The notes beneath the pieces were generated by a model, which saw only the letters and a program-made list of their open reading frames with translations, had not been told where the DNA came from and made no database searches. This document shows, in pieces, positions 59,649 to 64,000 of a stretch of DNA of 64,000 nucleotides. The position numbers and the translations under genes were made by a program. Source of the stretch: Streptomyces sp. cg36 (GTDB lineage: Bacteria > Actinomycetota > Actinomycetes > Streptomycetales > Streptomycetaceae); the NCBI RefSeq assembly GCF_041080675.1, contig NZ_CP163520.1, positions 372,001 to 436,000 on the forward strand. The letters run 5' to 3'. Within the stretch, counting starts at the first letter, position 1; each line of letters opens with the position of its first letter.

Positions 59649-60638
59649 TTGACCACTCACCTTCGACAGGGCGCCGGCCCACGGACGCTGCTGGCGCTGG
59701 TCGCGGCGCTGTGCGGCATCATCGGTGCCACCACGCTCTCCAGCTCACCGGCGGCTGCGGCCGACCAGCGCCACGCCATCTACGCCATCGCCCACCGGGT
59801 CGACACCCTCGACGGGGTGGACGCCGCCCTCAAGCACGGCGCCAACGGCATCGAGATCGACGTCTGCGCCTGGTGGAACCCGAATGAATGGCGTGCCTAC
59901 CACGACTGCTCGTCGGCCGGTGACAAGCGGCTCGGCCCCAGCTTCGACAGCATGATCGACCGCATCGTCTCCCACGCCAAGGCGGGCCGCCGCCTCTCGC
60001 TGGTCTGGCTGGACGTCAAGGACCCGAACTACTGCGGCGAGGCGCCCAACCGCGCGTGCAGCGTCGCCGGACTCCACGACAAGGCGCAGCGGCTCACGGC
60101 CGCCGGGATCCAGGTGCTCTACGGCTTCTACGAGTACCACGGCGGCAGTACCCCCGACGTCGGCGGCCGGGGCTGGCAGAGCCTCCAGGGCAAGCTCGGC
60201 GCGCTGGAGGGCATCACGACGACCGGCAGCCGCGACCAGGTCATGGGCGCGTACAACCGGTCCGGTTCCGGCCTGCCCGCCGGGCGCCGTGCGATGGACT
60301 ACGGCGACAGCGACATCACCAAGGGCTTCGGCAACTGCACGGAACCCACCTACAACACCTGCGCCGAGCTCAAGAAGGGCGCACAGGACCGTGACGCCGG
60401 ACGGCTCGGGGCCACCCTGTCCTGGACCACCACCTACAACGACCCCTGGTACGTCGACAAGTTGCTCGGCGAGGCGCGCGTGGACGGCATCATCGCGGGC
60501 TACGGCGCCTTCACCGGCGTCCGCGAGTACGACGACAGCTGGCAGTGCGCCAACAGCATCAACCTCATCCGCGACTGGGTGAACCGTCACGGCTCCACCC
60601 ACCGCATGGCCGACAGCGGCGACCGCCTGTTCCACTGA
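59649..60638 (+). CDS. Secreted sphingomyelinase D-like phospholipase D
   Basis: The 329-residue protein has a signal peptide (cleavage near residue 38) and the sphingomyelinase D/PLD-toxin variant of the GDPD barrel. Catalytic His49 (AHRVDT) and His85 (AYHDC), metal ligands Glu69 and Asp71 (IEIDV) and Asp122 (WLDVKDP) are all present, and TTYNDPW resembles the C-terminal tail motif of the family. Relatives in spiders and corynebacteria act on sphingomyelin and lysophospholipids to form cyclic phosphates. The start is TTG 59649, 9 bases after GAGGGGG. A strong terminator follows. Confidence 0.88.
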   Translation: MTTHLRQGAGPRTLLALVAALCGIIGATTLSSSPAAAADQRHAIYAIAHRVDTLDGVDAALKHGANGIEIDVCAWWNPNEWRAYHDCSSAGDKRLGPSFDSMIDRIVSHAKAGRRLSLVWLDVKDPNYCGEAPNRACSVAGLHDKAQRLTAAGIQVLYGFYEYHGGSTPDVGGRGWQSLQGKLGALEGITTTGSRDQVMGAYNRSGSGLPAGRRAMDYGDSDITKGFGNCTEPTYNTCAELKKGAQDRDAGRLGATLSWTTTYNDPWYVDKLLGEARVDGIIAGYGAFTGVREYDDSWQCANSINLIRDWVNRHGSTHRMADSGDRLFH

Positions 60639-60660
60639 GGCACACCGCCCCACGCACACG

Positions 60661-60702
60661 CTCCGGGCCGGGACGCGCGAAGGCGTGCGCCCCGGCCCGG
60701 AG
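60661..60702 (+). terminator. Terminator of the phospholipase gene
   Basis: CTCCGGGCCGGG (60661-60672) pairs perfectly with CCCGGCCCGGAG (60691-60702); the inner ACGC/GCGT extends the stem. It lies 22 bases after the stop codon. The whole gene-free region 60639-61116 also contains the poly-C tract and the small upstream reading frame listed separately. Confidence 0.8.
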
Positions 60703-60990
60703 AAGTGCCGCGGGCCGGGGACACCGCCATCAGCCCGTGCAGCTCACCCGCACGGCAGCCGCCGCGTGATGGGCGTACGTCTTGGTGGACCCCTTTCACC
60801 CCACCCCGGACTCGTACTCCCGCCACACCCGGGCGCAGGGCACGGTTGCGCGGCGCCCGGCCGTCCGGCACGGCCAGGGAGCCCCCGGCACACCGCCCCC
60901 GTCACACCGTCAGGCATACCGCCCCAATCACACCGCACCCTGATCAATTACCCTGGTGCACCCCCGGCGGCGGTCACCGCTCCCGTCCGG

Positions 60991-61016
60991 CCCCCCCCCC
61001 CCCCCCCCCCCCCCCC
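60991..61016 (+). repeat. Run of 26 consecutive cytosines
   Basis: Positions 60991-61016 are all C, an exceptional homopolymer even at this GC content. It is about 100 bases before the start of the SARP regulator gene, in the place of its promoter or leader. Length changes by slippage could alter expression. A sequencing or assembly error in the exact count is possible. The frame that would read it as polyproline is not believed to be translated. Confidence 0.85.
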
Positions 61017-61048
61017 GCTCCCGTACCCCGGCCGAGAGAGGCACGAGC

Positions 61049-61123
61049 ATGGCTCCCGCGAGAAGACCGTCCGGTCCGCCCCGCCTCCGCGCTGCCGGGT
61101 GCTCCGGAGCGCCGCGATGCTGA
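61049..61123 (+). CDS. Possible 24-residue leader peptide overlapping the SARP start
   Basis: GAGAGAGG lies about 7 bases before an ATG at 61049 that opens 24 codons ending in a TGA at 61121-61123. This stop overlaps the first codons of the SARP gene (ATG 61117) in another frame. That arrangement would couple translation of the regulator to that of the leader. The peptide is Arg/Pro-rich with no recognisable motif; by length alone it could be chance. Confidence 0.35.
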   Translation: MAPARRPSGPPRLRAAGCSGAPRC

Positions 61124-63864
61124 GCGTACGGGTGCTCGGCGAGGTGGGCGTCCGCCTCGACGAGCGGGACGTGCCGCTCGGCGGGCCGCAGCAGCGTGCC
61201 GTGCTCGCCATGCTGGCCCTGCGCGCCCCCGAGGTCGTCGGCGTCGCCGACCTGGTGGCCGGGGTCTTCGGGGCGCAGCCGCCCGCCCGGGCCGTCGGCA
61301 TGGTCCGCACCTATGTGGGACAGCTGCGCAAACTCCTGGACCCCGGGCGGGCCAGCCACGCCAAGTCCGAGGTCATCGTCGCCGCGAGCGGCGGCTACCG
61401 GATGGCCCTGTCCGAAGAGGCGCTCGACGCGGCCGTCTTCGCCCGGCTCGTGGAATCGGCCGGGGAGCCGGCGGCGAGCCCCACCGACCCCCGGGTCCGC
61501 GACGCCCTGCGGCGCGCGCTGGAGCTGTGGCACGGCGAGCCGCTGACCGGGCTGCCCGGCCCGTACGCGCAGGCCCAGCGCCGGAGGCTGGCCGAGATGC
61601 GGGCCGAGGCCGCCGAGCGCGCCGCCGCGTGCGAGGTGGCACTGGGCCAGCACGTACGGGCGGTGCCGGGCCTGACCGCGCTGGTGGCCGAACACCCGCT
61701 GCGCGAGGGGCTGCACGAACTGCTGATGCTGGCGCTGTACCGGTGCGGGCGCCAGACCGACGCCCTGGCCGCCTACTCCTCGGTGCGGCGCGCCCTGGTC
61801 GACGAGCTCGGCGTCGAGCCGGGGCCCCGGCTCAGGGAGCTGCACGCGCGCATCCTGGACGGGGACCCGGACCTGCTGGCGCCCGCCGCGGACTCCCCCG
61901 CGGCGCCCCCGTCCCCGCCGCCGGCCGCCCCGGTGCGGCCCCGGCCCCTGCTGCCGCGCCGCCCGGCCGGCTTCACCGGGCGCGCCACCGAACTCGCCAC
62001 CCTGGACGCGGCCGTGGCCGACACCGGCGACCCCTCGGTGTGCGCGGTGACCGGACCGGCGGGCATCGGCAAGACCGCGCTCGTGTCGTACTGGGTGCAC
62101 CGGGCCGCCGAGCGGTTCCCGGACGGCGTCCTCTTCGCCGACCTGGACGGTTTCTCCGACGCCGCGGCTCCCGCCGAACCGCCGTCGGTCATACGTGACT
62201 TCCTCCTCGCGCTGGGCACCGCGCCCGACGGCATACCCGACGGCCCCCGCGCCGCCGAGGGTCTGTACCGGTCGCTGCTGCACGGGCGCCGCGTCCTGGT
62301 GGTCCTCGACAACGCCCGCTCCTCCGCCCAGGTGCGGCCCCTGCTGCCGGGCACCACCGGCTCCGCCACCGTCGTCACCAGCCGCAACCGGCTGTCCGGC
62401 CTGGTGGCCACCGACTGCGCCCGCACGCTCCCGCTGGAGCGCCTGGCCGACCAGGACGGCGTCGGGCTGCTCGGCGCGGTCCTCGGCCGGGCGCGCGTCG
62501 GCGCCGAACCGGCGGCGGCCCAGCACCTGGTGGACCTCTGCGACGGTCTGCCGCTCGCGCTGCGCCTGGCCGGTGCGCGCCTGGCGGGCCGCCCGGGGCG
62601 CTCGCTGTACGACGCCGCCGAGGAGCTGCGTGACGAGCGCCGCCGGCTCTCCCTGCTCACCACCGACGACGTGGACTTCGTCTCGGTGCTGCGGCTGAGC
62701 CTGCGCCCGCTCACCCCGCACGCCGACGGCCTGTTCCGGCAGCTGGCCCGCCACATCGGCCCGGACATCGACGACACGGCGGTGGCGGCGCTGGCCGACT
62801 GCGACCTGGAGACGGGCCGCACGTCCCTGGAGCACCTGGTGGCCGCGAGCCTGGTGGACCAGCGTGCGGACGGCCGCTACGCCCTGCACGACCTGGTCCG
62901 GCTGTTCGCGCGCTCCCTGTCCTCCAGCGGCAGCCCGGACGCCCTGCCGCGCCTGCTCGACCACTATCTGTGCGGTGCGCTGGCGGCGGCGACCGCGGCG
63001 GAGCCGGGCAGCCAGCCCTGCTGCGAACTGCCCGACGACATCCGCCGGCCGCTCGTGCCGTTCGCCTTCGCCGACCGCGCCGAGGCCATGCGGTGGTACG
63101 GCGAGGAGCGGCGCAACATCATGGCCGCCACCGCCGCGGCGGCGGTGGCCGGACACTCCGACCGCGCCTGGCGCCTGGGGGTGATGCTGTGGCCGCTCGT
63201 CGTGCAGCAGCCGCGCGCCGGGTGGGAGCCCACCCTCGGCCACGCCCTGGACGCCGCGTGCCGGGTGGGCGATCCGGACGCCGAGTCGCGCGTACGCACC
63301 CTGCTCGGCTGGGTCCTCAGCGACGGTGGACGCCACGACGAGGCCCTGGCCCAGCTGGAGCACGCGCCGCGGCTGGCCCGGCTGGCCCACGACCTGCCGG
63401 GCGAGGCGCTGGCGCTCGTCAACCTGGCGCAGGCGCACGAGCAGTTGGGCGAGCGGGAACGGGCGGTCGCCGGGTTCACCCGTGCCGCCGCGCTCGTACG
63501 CGACGCGGGCCACCCGCAGACCGAGATGCTGACGCTCTACCACGTGGCCCGCCGCCACCTCCTGGTCCGCCGCCCCCAGGAGGCGCTCGACCACGCGCGG
63601 CACGCACTCACCCTGGCTCCGCCGGACCAGGTGGCGGCCCGGCGCGCCATGCTGCTGGACCTGTGCGGGCAGGCGCTGCGCGCGATGGGCCGGCCCGTGG
63701 AGGCCCGGGACCACTTCGAGCGGGCCCACCGGCTGGCCGACCGGGAGGGGTACACCGACCTCGCGGCGGAGTATCTGGCCCGTGCCGCCGAGGAGGAGGC
63801 GCGGGAGCACACCCGCCCTGCGCAGGGTTCCCGGGTGCGTGCGGTCCGTACGCACGGTGTGTAA
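61117..63864 (+). CDS. SARP/AfsR-family regulator with NTPase and TPR domains
   Basis: The 915-residue protein has an N-terminal winged-helix (about 1-95, LGGPQQRAVLAMLALR), a BTAD domain (about 97-245), an NB-ARC-type NTPase with Walker A GPAGIGKT (about 312-319) and Walker B VLVVLDNA, and C-terminal TPR-like repeats (about 650-890). This is the AfsR layout; such proteins activate secondary metabolite genes. ATG 61117 has GGAG 8 bases upstream and begins the typical LSVRVLGEV. The poly-C run and the small leader frame upstream are likely to influence expression. Targets are unknown. Confidence 0.92.
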   Translation: MLSVRVLGEVGVRLDERDVPLGGPQQRAVLAMLALRAPEVVGVADLVAGVFGAQPPARAVGMVRTYVGQLRKLLDPGRASHAKSEVIVAASGGYRMALSEEALDAAVFARLVESAGEPAASPTDPRVRDALRRALELWHGEPLTGLPGPYAQAQRRRLAEMRAEAAERAAACEVALGQHVRAVPGLTALVAEHPLREGLHELLMLALYRCGRQTDALAAYSSVRRALVDELGVEPGPRLRELHARILDGDPDLLAPAADSPAAPPSPPPAAPVRPRPLLPRRPAGFTGRATELATLDAAVADTGDPSVCAVTGPAGIGKTALVSYWVHRAAERFPDGVLFADLDGFSDAAAPAEPPSVIRDFLLALGTAPDGIPDGPRAAEGLYRSLLHGRRVLVVLDNARSSAQVRPLLPGTTGSATVVTSRNRLSGLVATDCARTLPLERLADQDGVGLLGAVLGRARVGAEPAAAQHLVDLCDGLPLALRLAGARLAGRPGRSLYDAAEELRDERRRLSLLTTDDVDFVSVLRLSLRPLTPHADGLFRQLARHIGPDIDDTAVAALADCDLETGRTSLEHLVAASLVDQRADGRYALHDLVRLFARSLSSSGSPDALPRLLDHYLCGALAAATAAEPGSQPCCELPDDIRRPLVPFAFADRAEAMRWYGEERRNIMAATAAAAVAGHSDRAWRLGVMLWPLVVQQPRAGWEPTLGHALDAACRVGDPDAESRVRTLLGWVLSDGGRHDEALAQLEHAPRLARLAHDLPGEALALVNLAQAHEQLGERERAVAGFTRAAALVRDAGHPQTEMLTLYHVARRHLLVRRPQEALDHARHALTLAPPDQVAARRAMLLDLCGQALRAMGRPVEARDHFERAHRLADREGYTDLAAEYLARAAEEEAREHTRPAQGSRVRAVRTHGV

Positions 63865-63902
63865 AAACTGTGCGTCGCGCGGCAGATTTTGCTCACGAGG
63901 AT

Positions 63903-63946
63903 TTGAACCCATCACAACATGGTCACTAAGGTCGTGGTTCGAACCT
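63903..63946 (+). promoter_or_regulatory. Promoter and operator-like palindrome at the right edge
   Basis: TTGAAC (63903-63908) and TAAGGT (63927-63932), 18 bases apart, form a good housekeeping-type promoter. The palindrome GGTTCGAACC (63937-63946) covers the expected start of transcription, as an operator would. The next gene starts at 63992. Confidence 0.5.
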
Positions 63947-63991
63947 TCGCGCGATCGATCACCCAATCGGGGTGTAGGCGAAGGGGCCGCC

Positions 63992-64000
63992 ATGTCTGCG
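63992..64000 (+). CDS. Start of a gene cut by the window edge
   Basis: An ATG at 63992 is preceded by AAGGGG at a suitable distance and by a promoter at 63903-63932. Only three codons (Met-Ser-Ala) are inside the window, so nothing can be said about the product. Confidence 0.45.

Noticed and set aside
60685..61116. N-terminal extension of the SARP protein through the poly-C tract
   Set aside because: The open frame exists, but it would place a long Pro-rich segment before the normal family start, which has its own ribosome binding site.
63901..63960. tRNA-like T-arm sequence GGTTCGAACC
   Set aside because: No acceptor, D or anticodon stems can be drawn around it. The sequence is better explained as a palindrome at a transcription start.

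Overview
The window is chromosomal DNA of a Streptomyces-like actinomycete. The evidence is very high GC with G/C in most third codon positions, GTG and TTG starts, GTGA/ATGA gene overlaps, Tat and lipoprotein exports, and families typical of that genus: a SARP/AfsR regulator, a LAL regulator, SpoIIE-type phosphatase, ECF sigma factor, secreted subtilase, SLT-like proteins and rifamycin phosphotransferase. No rRNA, tRNA, CRISPR array, insertion sequence or integrase was seen.

Layout. 1-3180: two translationally coupled genes of unknown role, the first cut by the window edge. 3421-8073: an orphan anti-sigma-type ATPase, an orphan peptide-binding lipoprotein, an XRE regulator and an EEP-fold hydrolase. 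8282-11155: an ECF sigma factor with a probable own promoter, followed by a Rieske protein, a cupredoxin lipoprotein and a Tat-exported phosphoesterase, which looks like an envelope redox module. 11291-22528: NCS1 permease, HutD-like protein, two paralogous SLT-like secreted proteins about 8 kb apart, a wHTH regulator, an SDR, a beta-helix protein, a quinone reductase-like enzyme, a methyltransferase, a PLD-fold protein, an ASCH protein and a hemerythrin-like protein.

22956-33040: TetR regulator and divergent flavin monooxygenase with two copies of one operator between them; a large LAL regulator; a two-HTH regulator divergent from a 1401-residue subtilase. 33123-38665: rifamycin phosphotransferase with a canonical rifamycin-associated element (RAE), a MMPL transporter gene reduced by an internal deletion, and an intact two-component system. 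38668-42474: a compact cyclodipeptide locus, with monooxygenase and MFS exporter on one strand and a cyclodipeptide synthase on the other. Its intergenic region is a diverged copy of the one upstream of the MMPL remnant.

42632-53511: amidase, polysaccharide deacetylase, membrane proteins, amino acid permease, VOC protein, PAS/SpoIIE phosphatase and a secreted GH65 enzyme. 53723-58757: a probable isoprenoid locus with a geranylgeranyl-reductase-like flavoprotein, an alpha/beta hydrolase, a small unknown protein coupled to a polyprenyl synthase, and a cytoplasmic MpaB/Lcp-type oxygenase. 58980-63864: two secreted proteins (one a sphingomyelinase D-like phospholipase) and a SARP regulator whose upstream region holds a run of 26 cytosines. 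A new gene begins at the right edge.

The strongest candidates for new biology are the cyclodipeptide locus with its duplicated intergenic element, the small protein/polyprenyl synthase/MpaB operon, the ECF-Rieske-cupredoxin-phosphoesterase module and the poly-C tract upstream of the SARP gene. All functions are read from motifs; no database search was possible.
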